NCBI GenBank assembly: GCA_019307665.1
Contig: JAFDJC010000088.1
Location: forward strand, 1-11,073
Source of the DNA: Deltaproteobacteria bacterium
GTDB taxonomy: Bacteria; Desulfobacterota; Desulfobacteria; Desulfobacterales; SURF-7
DNA length: 11,073 nucleotides
Direction: 5' to 3'
The notes beneath the pieces are model-generated. The model was not told where the DNA came from. It did no database searches and worked only from the letters and a program-made list of their open reading frames with translations. Of the stretch, positions 1 to 5,634 are shown in pieces. The first letter of the stretch is position 1, and the number at the start of each line of letters is the position of its first letter. A program made the translations under genes and the position numbers.

Positions 1-498
1 TATATCTTTCTCCAGCGTTTCGTTTAAAGACGGATAAGCAGGTGAAACCGGCACATCCTGTTCAGGCGGATACAGAACGCTCACCAATTTTACATCCGGC
101 ACCTTGTCAAGCACAGACGTCAGCTGGTCAAGCAGCTCACCAGATACGACCACCGCTTTTGCACCTGAATTTTGCAAAAGAAACCTCAGCCTGTCTCCCT
201 TGCTTCGCGGATCAATCGGCACCATAATCGCACCAATAACAGGTCCTGCAAGCATGGCGTAAACGAACTCGGCATGGTTGCGCATAAATACTGCATAGAC
301 ATCACCTTTTCCCATACCCTTCTCAAGAAACAGACGCGCTGTCTTGTTGGAATTTTCATACAGATCTTTATAGGTGAGAATATCTTCTCCTGCCTCACCA
401 TTTTCAAAGATCAGTACCTCCTTATCCGGCTTATCATCAGCCTTCATCTCGATAAGATGCGAGGCAATCGCTTGATTCAGATGTGCTTTTGAACTCAT
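1..498 (-). CDS. Acyl-CoA synthetase (AMP-dependent, ANL superfamily), N-terminal 166 residues only
   Basis: The reading frame opens at an ATG (496-498) and is still open at the window edge, so only the N-terminus is present. Proteins of this family activate a carboxylic acid with ATP to an acyl-adenylate and then transfer it to CoA. Visible features are the early segment with TYKDL, typical of the fold's first subdomain. A block around residues 85-115 (FVYAMLAGPVIGAIMVPIDP) matches the conserved gxxAxPidP region of fatty-acid and crotonobetaine/carnitine-type CoA ligases. The P-loop and adenylate-binding motifs would lie outside the window, so activity and substrate cannot be judged. A ribosome binding site (AAGGAAGGTG) lies about 6 nt before the ATG. 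The gene follows the DUF2148 gene by 26 nt and is probably the fifth gene of the TetR-led operon. The family call is firm; the substrate is unknown. Confidence 0.85.
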   Translation of the reverse strand, partial: MSSKAHLNQAIASHLIEMKADDKPDKEVLIFENGEAGEDILTYKDLYENSNKTARLFLEKGMGKGDVYAVFMRNHAEFVYAMLAGPVIGAIMVPIDPRSKGDRLRFLLQNSGAKAVVVSGELLDQLTSVLDKVPDVKLVSVLYPPEQDVPVSPAYPSLNETLEKDI

Positions 499-524
499 AC
501 TTCACCTTCCTTGATAATTATGCA

Positions 525-1181
525 TTACAGGTCTTCTTCAACTGCACCGATGAATCCCCGGTTGTAGGTTGGGAACTCCTTGTCAAATATTTCATCCCAG
601 TGGTCCTTGGTCCAGAATTCGTGGCGGTCAAAATATGGGTTCTTTTTGGCCGCGCTCACGGACACACTGATCACAAGATCAACATCGGTAATCACTTCCA
701 AAGCCATGGCAGCGAACGCCAGAGTGCTAAAAACTCTGCAGTGGAGTCCAAGCCGGTGGGCCTGGGCAGCAGCGGTATTGGCAGCCACGTTCAGATTAAT
801 GTTTTTAAACAGGCAGCTGGGTCCGTTGGCTGTCAGCGACTCTACTTCTTCGGCTTTGTTCAGTTCAGCACAGGTTCTATAACCGCATGCGCCGCAGTTG
901 TAGTTGAATTCAGATTTGCGTTTGTCACCAAGAAGCAAAAGTGAACATGGTTCCTTCATCAACTGTACAAGGTTCCTGCCATCTCTTGCAGCAAGAGGCG
1001 ACATATCTCCAAGTGAAAAGCAGTATTCTGCGATCTGCTCCAAATCTTCGCCCTCTACGGAAATTATTTTAACTGTGTTCCGGTCTTTGAACCGAAAGCT
1101 GTTATGGGCCGCCAGCGTCATCAACTCTACCGCGCGGTCCATCCCGCCATCTATCAGTTCAGACATTTCTTTTATAGCCAT
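525..1181 (-). CDS. DUF2148 ferredoxin-domain protein (first paralog, 218 aa)
   Basis: This protein looks like DUF2148, a family of small putative Fe-S proteins of anaerobes with no established reaction. Four cysteines at residues 96, 99, 104 and 123 form C-x2-C-x4-C-x18-C, within NCGACGYRTC and GPSCLF. The CGACGYxTC part resembles 4Fe-4S motifs of corrinoid/acetyl-CoA-pathway proteins, so I infer one [4Fe-4S] cluster. There is no signal peptide or membrane helix, so it should be cytoplasmic. An alanine-rich helical stretch (about residues 130-165) follows the fourth cysteine. The start is well supported: AAGGAGG lies 5 nt before the ATG. The next gene upstream is a divergent copy of the same family, with 56 nt between them. 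Placement between an SCP2 gene and an acyl-CoA synthetase suggests a redox or Fe-S role in processing an acyl compound, but that is inference. Confidence 0.82.
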   Translation of the reverse strand: MAIKEMSELIDGGMDRAVELMTLAAHNSFRFKDRNTVKIISVEGEDLEQIAEYCFSLGDMSPLAARDGRNLVQLMKEPCSLLLLGDKRKSEFNYNCGACGYRTCAELNKAEEVESLTANGPSCLFKNINLNVAANTAAAQAHRLGLHCRVFSTLAFAAMALEVITDVDLVISVSVSAAKKNPYFDRHEFWTKDHWDEIFDKEFPTYNRGFIGAVEEDL

Positions 1182-1237
1182 CTTTTCCTCCTTGAAAGGC
1201 CTGTCAAACCTTTCACACGTATAATATTTTTTTTGCC

Positions 1238-1909
1238 TTAACTGTAAATTGAGCGGAACTGAGGCCAGAGCCTGTTAATCATGCGGTCATGCATGGTCCG
1301 CTGATTAATTTCAGCATACCGTTTCGGAATATCCCTGAAAGGACTCTTTTCGGTAATCGATATGGCAACAGCCATGGCAAACCCGGTATCCTTGGGCAGG
1401 ATACTCATGCGCATGGCAGCTGCACCAGCTGACCAGAAAACACCATAATCGATGCCGAGATTCCTGGCCTGTGAGATCATCCCGTCAAGTGCATAGGATG
1501 CATTGGTTGCCCGAAAAATACACAGAGGCCCCCTGAACGCCACATCCGGATCAGGCGGAAGCCGTTCTTCCTCCTTGAGATATTCGCACACCAGTTTACC
1601 GCACATGTTACAGTTGATATCCGCAGGATCGTTAACACAGCGAAGAGATGTTGTGATAAGCACAGCATCTGCATCTCTCAACATTGCAGCATCCCGGCTG
1701 AAAAAATTCCAGCTTTTCTTGACAGCAGACATACGTTCAATCTCCTGGCAGAGATCTTCAATATCACATTCATCATCAAGAATATGGATAGTGCACTCTC
1801 CTACACCACCGACCCGCGGGGAAGTAGTGCCCGAGGCGAGAATCAGGTGAGCAGCTGTTTTTACCGCTTCCATCCGGTCGGTTTCGAATTGTTTTAAGCT
1901 TCTTTCCAT
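1238..1909 (-). CDS. DUF2148 ferredoxin-domain protein (second, divergent paralog, 223 aa)
   Basis: This is a second DUF2148-type protein. It keeps the same cysteine frame at residues 100, 103, 108 and 130 (C-x2-C-x4-C-x21-C; NCNMCGKLVC and GPLCIF), although the rest of the sequence differs strongly from its neighbour. In both proteins the fourth cysteine sits in G-P-x-C-[LI]-F. This one has extra cysteines near residues 39, 48, 54 and 91 and an acidic patch (DDECDIEDLCQEIE). No membrane segment is visible. The start is supported by AGGAGG 5 nt before the ATG, and that site begins at the stop codon of the SCP2 gene, so the two are probably translationally linked. Because both copies are intact and sit in one operon, they may form a heterodimer; this is inference. 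Function unknown. Confidence 0.8.
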   Translation of the reverse strand: MERSLKQFETDRMEAVKTAAHLILASGTTSPRVGGVGECTIHILDDECDIEDLCQEIERMSAVKKSWNFFSRDAAMLRDADAVLITTSLRCVNDPADINCNMCGKLVCEYLKEEERLPPDPDVAFRGPLCIFRATNASYALDGMISQARNLGIDYGVFWSAGAAAMRMSILPKDTGFAMAVAISITEKSPFRDIPKRYAEINQRTMHDRMINRLWPQFRSIYS

Positions 1910-1920
1910 AATAACCTCCT

Positions 1921-2337
1921 CTACTCTTCTTTTTCGATCGAAAGCCCGTGGGATTTCGCATGCTCGGGATACATTTGATAAGCAGGCTTCAAAAGCGGTA
2001 AAAGCTTCAATACTTTGGGCATGGGACCTTTAGCCTTGATCAGCCCCTTGGCCAGAGCAATAGGCATGGAAATATGTTTCAGCCAGAATTTATGACAGGT
2101 ATCTCCGCTCATTGTCATTTGAACTGTCGGTTTCATGTCAAGGTCACCCCAAACAACTTCTCCCTTGGTCCCATCACCGGGAGTCAGCCAGAGTTTGGAG
2201 TTGGGGTCTGAAATATCGAACATGATAACCATGTTCATTTTAAGAAATTTAGGCCCCATTATCGGATCTTCAAACAATTTTTCAAAAAGTTGCCCCAGTA
2301 CGGTTTCCATTTTTTCTTTGCTTTCAAATACAGCCAT
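1921..2337 (-). CDS. SCP2 sterol-binding domain protein (138 aa)
   Basis: A single-domain protein of the SCP2 sterol-carrier family, which binds hydrophobic ligands such as fatty acids, acyl-CoAs or sterols in an internal tunnel. The segment from about residue 68 (MKPTVQMTMSGDTCHKFWL) is the typical beta strand and helix with T-x-x-x-S-x-D. It is followed by MPIALAKGLIKAKGPM and KVLKLLPLL, the family's 'G-x-[IL]-x-x-x-G-[DP]' turn and C-terminal helix. Its length matches stand-alone bacterial members. The start is backed by AAAGGAGG 5 nt before the ATG. It lies 21 nt after the TetR gene and 11 nt before the second DUF2148 gene. With the acyl-CoA synthetase at the operon's end, a role in holding or delivering an acyl substrate is plausible. 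The real ligand is not visible in the sequence. Confidence 0.85.
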   Translation of the reverse strand: MAVFESKEKMETVLGQLFEKLFEDPIMGPKFLKMNMVIMFDISDPNSKLWLTPGDGTKGEVVWGDLDMKPTVQMTMSGDTCHKFWLKHISMPIALAKGLIKAKGPMPKVLKLLPLLKPAYQMYPEHAKSHGLSIEKEE

Positions 2338-2358
2338 GTGTGCCTCCTTTACATGTTT

Positions 2359-2970
2359 CTATGATTGTTTTTTATATGAATCCAACAAACCGCTCACTGC
2401 TCTTTTGAGTGTATCAATTGCCCATTCCGTCGAATGGAGTTCCGGCGCGAGATACCAACGCGTTGCAATCCCCTGGTAAATAGAGGAAATTCCTTTTGCC
2501 GCGGTTTCCGGATCAACGTTCTCGAAACACCCGCTGTCAAGCCCCTCCTGTAACGCTTCTTTCAGAAGCGTCAACCATTTGTTTACCCAGTTGTGAAATA
2601 TCCGCCGGTATTCGTCATCGTGGACAGCAATGGACATAAAATCGAAAAGCACCGGAAATCCGAGATATACATCGGGATCTTCTTTGTTATAGAGCCACTG
2701 AAAAGAAAGGAGTTTATCCAGCGGGTCCGAAAACTGCCCCATGGTCTCCTTGCCTCTTATAGGTATTATTTTAAAAAATTCTTCAAAAGCCGCCAGAAAC
2801 AAATCCCGTTTAGATTTGTAGTAATGGGCAAGCCCTCCTTTTGAAAGGCCTACTGCTTTACATATGTCGGCCATAGTCACATTTGCACATCCGTTTTCAG
2901 CAATCGTTAACAGTGCTGCATCAAGTATCTGTGCCTTTCTTATGGCTTCAAGTTCCGGAATCGGAGGCAT
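2359..2970 (-). CDS. TetR-family transcriptional repressor, first gene of the acyl/SCP2/DUF2148 operon (203 aa)
   Basis: The N-terminus (about residues 10-56) is a standard TetR helix-turn-helix: a helix with QILDAALLTIAENG, then VTMADICKAVGLSKGGLAHYY with recognition-helix residues SKGGLAHYY, then K-S-K-R-D-L-F. The C-terminal ligand domain resembles TetR_C_6-type regulators (YRRIFHNWVNKWL, ETAAKGISSIYQG). Family members are dimeric repressors released by a small ligand. The ATG is preceded by AGGA about 6 nt upstream. It is the promoter-proximal gene of a five-gene cluster, and the perfect 14-bp palindrome at 3062-3075 lies on the expected transcription start, so autorepression of the whole operon is likely. 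Given SCP2 and acyl-CoA synthetase partners, a fatty acid or acyl-CoA ligand is a reasonable inference. Confidence 0.9.
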   Translation of the reverse strand: MPPIPELEAIRKAQILDAALLTIAENGCANVTMADICKAVGLSKGGLAHYYKSKRDLFLAAFEEFFKIIPIRGKETMGQFSDPLDKLLSFQWLYNKEDPDVYLGFPVLFDFMSIAVHDDEYRRIFHNWVNKWLTLLKEALQEGLDSGCFENVDPETAAKGISSIYQGIATRWYLAPELHSTEWAIDTLKRAVSGLLDSYKKQS

Positions 2971-2984
2971 ATATTTTTTCCTAT

Positions 2985-3034
2985 AAACATTGTTTTGTCG
3001 ATTTTAGATACATACTGCTTATCAAACAGTGTTT
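2985..3034. promoter_or_regulatory. Two AAAC-N3-GTTT palindromes in the leader of the tetR operon
   Basis: AAACATTGTTT at 2985-2995 and AAACAGTGTTT at 3024-3034 are two 11-bp palindromes (AAACA-N-TGTTT) with centres 39 bp apart, between the predicted start site and the tetR ATG. They match the shape of the published PsrA (TetR-type fatty-acid regulator) motif, G/C-AAAC-N2-4-GTTT-G/C. They could be secondary operators. In AT-rich DNA, chance occurrence is possible. Confidence 0.35.
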
Positions 3035-3039
3035 AAAAA

Positions 3040-3077
3040 ACCGACCAGCAGGACGATATTTCGACCAGCTGGTCGGT
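3040..3077. promoter_or_regulatory. Probable TetR operator
   Basis: CGACCAGCTGGTCG at 3062-3075 is a perfect 14-bp palindrome. It starts 4 bp downstream of the predicted -10 box, so it covers the expected start of transcription. A half-site, ACCGACCAG, also occurs at 3040-3048 and is the exact reverse complement of CTGGTCGGT at 3069-3077. Palindromes of the GACC-N-GGTC type are common TetR operators. The regulator encoded 90 bp downstream is the obvious candidate to bind it. Confidence 0.75.
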
Positions 3078-3079
3078 AA

Positions 3080-3107
3080 GATATAAAATTCAAGCGCGGT
3101 GTGTCAA
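3080..3107 (-). promoter_or_regulatory. Sigma-70-type promoter of the tetR operon
   Basis: Read on the minus strand, a perfect -35 box TTGACA (3102-3107) is followed after 16 bp by TATATC (3080-3085, 4 of 6 matches to TATAAT). Transcription should start near 3073, inside the palindromic operator, giving a leader of about 100 nt before the tetR ATG. The leader shows no convincing stem-loop. Confidence 0.7.
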
Positions 3108-3110
3108 GCA

Positions 3111-3141
3111 TTTTTTTTATTTAATTTTTTATTGATTTTTT
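3111..3141 (-). promoter_or_regulatory. Phased T-tracts upstream of the -35 box (possible UP element or DNA bend)
   Basis: Three T-runs on the plus strand (3111-3118, 3125-3130, 3136-3141) are A-tracts on the template of this minus-strand promoter. Their centres are about 13 and 11 bp apart, close to helical phase, and the first begins 3 bp beyond the -35 box. This placement fits an UP element contacted by the RNA polymerase alpha subunits, or an intrinsic bend. Confidence 0.4.
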
Positions 3142-3298
3142 ATTCGGGACGAATAAGGCCCCTTGGAATATTGCGAACAGACATATATCAGGACGTTCCA
3201 CAAAGATAAGGATTAAATATTAGCAATCACAGTAGGATCAAGAAGGGTTGGGCTGAATTGCCAAGCGAAAAAACCATTTTTGATTAATTTTAGGGAAA
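3142..3298. other. Intergenic stretch with one unexplained palindrome
   Basis: Between the tetR promoter region and the small lysine-rich gene I see no gene. The one clear structure is a 17-bp inverted repeat at 3140-3156 (TTATTCG, GGA, CGAATAA). It is not followed by a T-run in the direction of either neighbour, so it does not look like a terminator. The rest (3157-3298) shows nothing I recognise. Confidence 0.4.
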
Positions 3299-3319
3299 CT
3301 TACAAAAAATATTTGTAAG
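3299..3319 (-). terminator. Weak AT-rich stem-loop after the small lysine-rich gene
   Basis: CTTACAAA and TTTGTAAG form a perfect 8-bp inverted repeat with a 5-nt loop, 11 nt past the stop codon of the upstream small gene. On the minus strand it is followed only by TTTCCC, so it is a poor intrinsic terminator, though its position suits one. Confidence 0.4.
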
Positions 3320-3330
3320 ACGAAAAATGC

Positions 3331-3501
3331 CTAATCGGCTGCCATGTTTACCGAATCCTCCGTCAAAGGGGTCGGATCTTTTTCAGTTTCATCGGTTTCA
3401 ACTGCCTTGTTTTCCAGCTTGCGTTGCCTTTTTTCCTCTTTCTTTTTTTTCTTGGCCAATTCTTTCTGGCGTTTCTTGAACTGGTAATGAGATTTTGCCA
3501 T
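3331..3501 (-). CDS. Small lysine-rich protein encoded beside the cold shock gene (56 aa)
   Basis: I chose the ATG at 3499-3501, which is preceded by AGGAAG 5 nt upstream. A longer frame starts at 3624, but it has no ribosome binding site and would run through the csp terminator. The protein begins MAKSHYQFKKRQKELAKKKK. Residues 9-33 are almost all Lys, Arg, Glu and Gln and should form a highly charged helix; the last 20 residues are acidic and probably disordered. Short proteins of this pattern (MAKS..., then a KR-rich helix) are, as I recall, frequent in Deltaproteobacteria and relatives, often near csp genes, and have no known function. Nucleic acid or ribosome binding is a guess from charge alone. 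It may be expressed by read-through of the csp terminator, as I found no convincing promoter of its own. Confidence 0.7.
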   Translation of the reverse strand: MAKSHYQFKKRQKELAKKKKKEEKRQRKLENKAVETDETEKDPTPLTEDSVNMAAD

Positions 3502-3601
3502 ACCGCTTCCTTTCTGGTCGATTGCCGGATTGATAAAATCGCTGATAACAGGGAAAAAAATCTCAGCCGGCATAATTTGTGGTTTGATGCAATTGGTCAT
3601 T

Positions 3602-3637
3602 AAAAAAGGCATCCCCTGTTTCACAGGAGATGCCTTT
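3602..3637 (-). terminator. Rho-independent terminator of the csp gene
   Basis: On the minus strand a 14-bp stem (arms 3624-3637 and 3605-3618, one G-U pair, otherwise perfect) encloses a 5-nt loop and ends in six T residues. It lies about 20 nt past the csp stop codon. The opposite strand has only a short T-run, so it acts mainly leftward. Confidence 0.9.
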
Positions 3638-3656
3638 AATTGCCTTTAAAAGCAAG

Positions 3657-3857
3657 TTAAACAACAGTTACATTGGCAGCAGCCGGACCTTTTGGGCCTT
3701 GCTCGATGTCAAAAGTCACGCGTTCACCTTCACTGAGGGATTTAAAACCGGTCGCATTGATTGCACTATGATGCACAAATACATCCGTTCCGTTTTCCTG
3801 TTCGATGAATCCAAAACCCTTGCTGTCATTAAACCACTTAACAGTTCCATTTTCCAT
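3657..3857 (-). CDS. CspA-family cold shock protein (66 aa)
   Basis: A complete single cold-shock domain, which binds single-stranded RNA and DNA and acts as an RNA chaperone. The RNP1 motif is KGFGFI (residues 13-18) and RNP2 is VFVHH (26-30). The opening NGTVKWFN and the G-P-K-G-P-A-A-A-N-V end are typical, and the length equals the usual 65-70 residues. The start is clear: AAAGGAGG (3866-3873) lies 8 nt before the ATG. A structured leader of roughly 119 nt precedes it and a strong terminator follows, so it is probably transcribed alone or with read-through into the lysine-rich gene. The paralog class (cold-induced or constitutive) cannot be told from the protein; the leader argues for post-transcriptional control. 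Confidence 0.97.
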   Translation of the reverse strand: MENGTVKWFNDSKGFGFIEQENGTDVFVHHSAINATGFKSLSEGERVTFDIEQGPKGPAAANVTVV

Positions 3858-3976
3858 AATATCATCCTCCTTTCGAAAAATTTCAACGTCACAAACTGAA
3901 GGATGATAGCGTTTAGCAAACGAATAATTCCCACAGAAAGAAACCCTCCCGCCAATTTAAGGCGAGACTTAATTGA
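3858..3976 (-). promoter_or_regulatory. Structured 5' leader of the csp mRNA
   Basis: Three inverted repeats lie between the predicted start of transcription and the ATG. The first (3947-3967, arms TCTCGCC and GGCGGGA, 7-nt loop, one G-U pair) is almost at the 5' end of the mRNA. The second (3910-3922, CGTTT, 3-nt loop, AAACG) is small. The third pairs TATCATCCT (3900-3908) with AGGATGATA (3860-3868), a perfect 9-bp helix across a 31-nt loop. Its downstream arm contains the last three bases of the AAAGGAGG ribosome binding site and nearly all of the spacer to the ATG. That arrangement could make translation depend on folding, as known for E. coli cspA, though this fold is predicted by eye only. 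Confidence 0.55.
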
Positions 3977-3982
3977 TGATAC

Positions 3983-4011
3983 ATACTAAGCACCTTTATA
4001 TGTAATAGCAA
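3983..4011 (-). promoter_or_regulatory. Candidate promoter of the csp gene
   Basis: On the minus strand TTGCTA (4006-4011) and TAGTAT (3983-3988) are separated by 17 bp. Each matches 4 of 6 consensus bases. The start would fall near 3976, just ahead of the first leader hairpin, which supports the choice. Confidence 0.45.
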
Positions 4012-4151
4012 GCCAAATATTAATTTTTTTTAAAATATCAACACATCAGCGCCGTCATCATAAAAAGCGCCCTGTATAAATCTTTCGGTTAATCTTTTGT
4101 ATTGCGATTCCGGGACTACGGAGAAAAATGTTCATTTGGTGTTGTATCTGT

Positions 4152-4808
4152 CTATGCTTCAGATGCTTCTTGATCTTCATCCGGCGCAGACCATGATGAT
4201 TCCTGAATTCCGCTCCTGAAAACAGAAGCCAGCAGGAGGGCCAGTTTATGCATATGCTTTCTCTTCTCTTCCTTGGTGTGCCCTGGAAAATTCCTGAAAG
4301 ACATTACAATGCCCGCCAAAGATGAAAATAATGCATGGGAATAATACCGAATATTCTTACCAGCGCCGGCTCTTTCCAGGACCTGGTCCAGAATGTCTAA
4401 AAAGTAGCGCGAAACCGTATTGAAACGGTTGATGATATGGGTCTCCATATCCACCTTGGTTAAAAAATAGCACATCATCTGGTAAGTCTGTTCATTATCT
4501 ATTAGATAATCGATCAGTTCAACTGCGAACTCCTCAATAGAAGCGCTCTGGTCCTCCATCCGCTTTTCAAAGCGCTGTTCAACGATAATCATATCCCTGA
4601 TCAGGGCTTCTGCAAAAAGATCATCCCGGCTTGGAAAATATCGATATATGGATGCCGCTGAAACTCCTGCTTCCGCTGCAATATCCCTCATGCCAATGTC
4701 CTGAAACGGCATGCTCTCAAACAGAATCATTGCAGCATTAATAATCAGAGTTTTTCTAATTTCACGTTCATCCTCCCGCATCCGCATGAATGTAGATTTA
4801 TCCGGCAT
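4152..4808 (-). CDS. TetR-family regulator, second of a tandem pair (218 aa)
   Basis: A TetR-type repressor with the helix-turn-helix at about residues 19-63: IGMRDIAAEAGVSAASIYRYF, then P-S-R-D-D-L-F. I place the start at the ATG at 4806-4808, because AAGGGG precedes it by about 9 nt and the product then aligns from its first residue with the neighbouring paralog (MPDKSTF against MTDTSTF). A start 7 codons earlier has no ribosome binding site. The C-terminal domain has a conserved EEKRKHMHKLALL helix shared with the paralog, followed by an acidic tail of about 20 residues that the paralog lacks. Only 35 nt separate it from the paralog, so the two are probably co-transcribed. No target gene is obvious; ligand unknown. 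Confidence 0.88.
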   Translation of the reverse strand: MPDKSTFMRMREDEREIRKTLIINAAMILFESMPFQDIGMRDIAAEAGVSAASIYRYFPSRDDLFAEALIRDMIIVEQRFEKRMEDQSASIEEFAVELIDYLIDNEQTYQMMCYFLTKVDMETHIINRFNTVSRYFLDILDQVLERAGAGKNIRYYSHALFSSLAGIVMSFRNFPGHTKEEKRKHMHKLALLLASVFRSGIQESSWSAPDEDQEASEA

Positions 4809-4843
4809 TACCGTTGTCCCCTTCAGCATTCACAGCTTTATCC

Positions 4844-5452
4844 CTAAGATTCAAGTCTACTATCGCCTGTCATAATAAGCAGGGCGAGTTTATGCATATG
4901 TTTCCTTTTTTCTTCCCTGCTGCGCCCGGGATAGTTTCTAAACGTCATGACAACTCCGGCCAGAGATGCAAAAAAAGCTTCTGTAAAGAGGCGTTTATTA
5001 TCACTTCCTTCAGCTTTTTTAACGACTTCACTAAACATATTCATAAAATAAATCTGAACAGCATTAAATTTGTTCATTGCCCTGGGGTTAATTCCACCCC
5101 TTATCATAAAATGGCACATCATCTGAAATGTCGCCTCATTATCCACAAAATAATCAACCGCTGCAACAGCCAGGGCTTCAATTTTATTTTCACCCCGGGC
5201 AATACGGTCCTCAAAAAGTTTTTCAATATTGTTGATATCCTGTATAAGCGCTTCTACAAACAGATCGTCTCTGCTTGGAAAATACCGGTATATAGTCGCG
5301 GCTGAAACACCTGCCTCATTTGCAATATCGCGCATTCCGATCTCGTGAAACAGTTTTTCCTCAAACAGCCTCATCGCAGCTTCCATGATAAGACTTTTCC
5401 TGATCTCACGCTCATCTTCTCTTAACTTCATAAATGTCGACGTATCCGTCAT
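4844..5452 (-). CDS. TetR-family regulator, first of a tandem pair (202 aa)
   Basis: Paralog of the following gene. By eye about three quarters of the first 70 residues are the same, and the recognition helix differs by one conservative change (SAATIYRYF against SAASIYRYF). The ligand domains differ much more but keep MMC-x-F, SLAG-[IV]-VM-[ST]-FRN and EEKRKHMHKLALL. The two could bind the same operators, form heterodimers, or respond to different ligands at shared sites. The start is supported by GGGAGG 10 nt upstream and a nearer AAAGGA directly before the ATG. The upstream region (5453-5634) holds repeated TCCTA-type half-sites that might be its operator. No transporter or enzyme is adjacent, which is unusual for TetR genes. 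Confidence 0.9.
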   Translation of the reverse strand: MTDTSTFMKLREDEREIRKSLIMEAAMRLFEEKLFHEIGMRDIANEAGVSAATIYRYFPSRDDLFVEALIQDINNIEKLFEDRIARGENKIEALAVAAVDYFVDNEATFQMMCHFMIRGGINPRAMNKFNAVQIYFMNMFSEVVKKAEGSDNKRLFTEAFFASLAGVVMTFRNYPGRSREEKRKHMHKLALLIMTGDSRLES

Positions 5453-5478
5453 TCCTTTTTGACCTCCCGATATACTAT

Positions 5479-5514
5479 TTCCTAATCTGATATTCGTAGG
5501 AAGCTACTGTCCTA
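5479..5514. promoter_or_regulatory. Repeated TTCCTA/TAGGAA half-sites upstream of the tandem TetR genes
   Basis: TTCCTA (5479-5484) and TAGGAA (5497-5502) are inverted with a 12-bp gap, and TCCTA recurs at 5510-5514. They lie 27-62 bp before the first TetR start. A -10-like TATAAG (minus strand, about 5527-5532) is near, but no good -35 box accompanies it. This is a weak operator candidate. Confidence 0.25.
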
Positions 5515-5634
5515 TTTAAAGGGATTCTTATAATTTCGGTCTACTTAACACAGTTCACATTGATAAACAAGAAAAATGTAACCTATTTTGACCTTTTTCA
5601 ATTTAATCTTCAAAATTATTTGATCGGCTTTGCA

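Noticed and set aside
483..944. Open frame of 153 codons on the plus strand
   Set aside because: It lies antisense to the DUF2148 gene, which has the cysteine motif and a strong ribosome binding site; the plus-strand product shows no recognisable features.
3502..3624. N-terminal extension of the lysine-rich protein
   Set aside because: The longer start has no ribosome binding site and would place coding sequence in the csp terminator; the ATG at 3501 has AGGAAG at proper spacing.
3716..3955. 79-codon minus-strand frame overlapping csp
   Set aside because: It runs through the csp leader and overlaps most of the csp coding region in another frame; the Csp protein is unmistakable.
4040..4130. 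Repeated AGCGCC words and a possible hairpin after the tandem TetR genes
   Set aside because: Pairing needs a bulge and gives only about six pairs with no T-run directly after; it is not convincing as a terminator.
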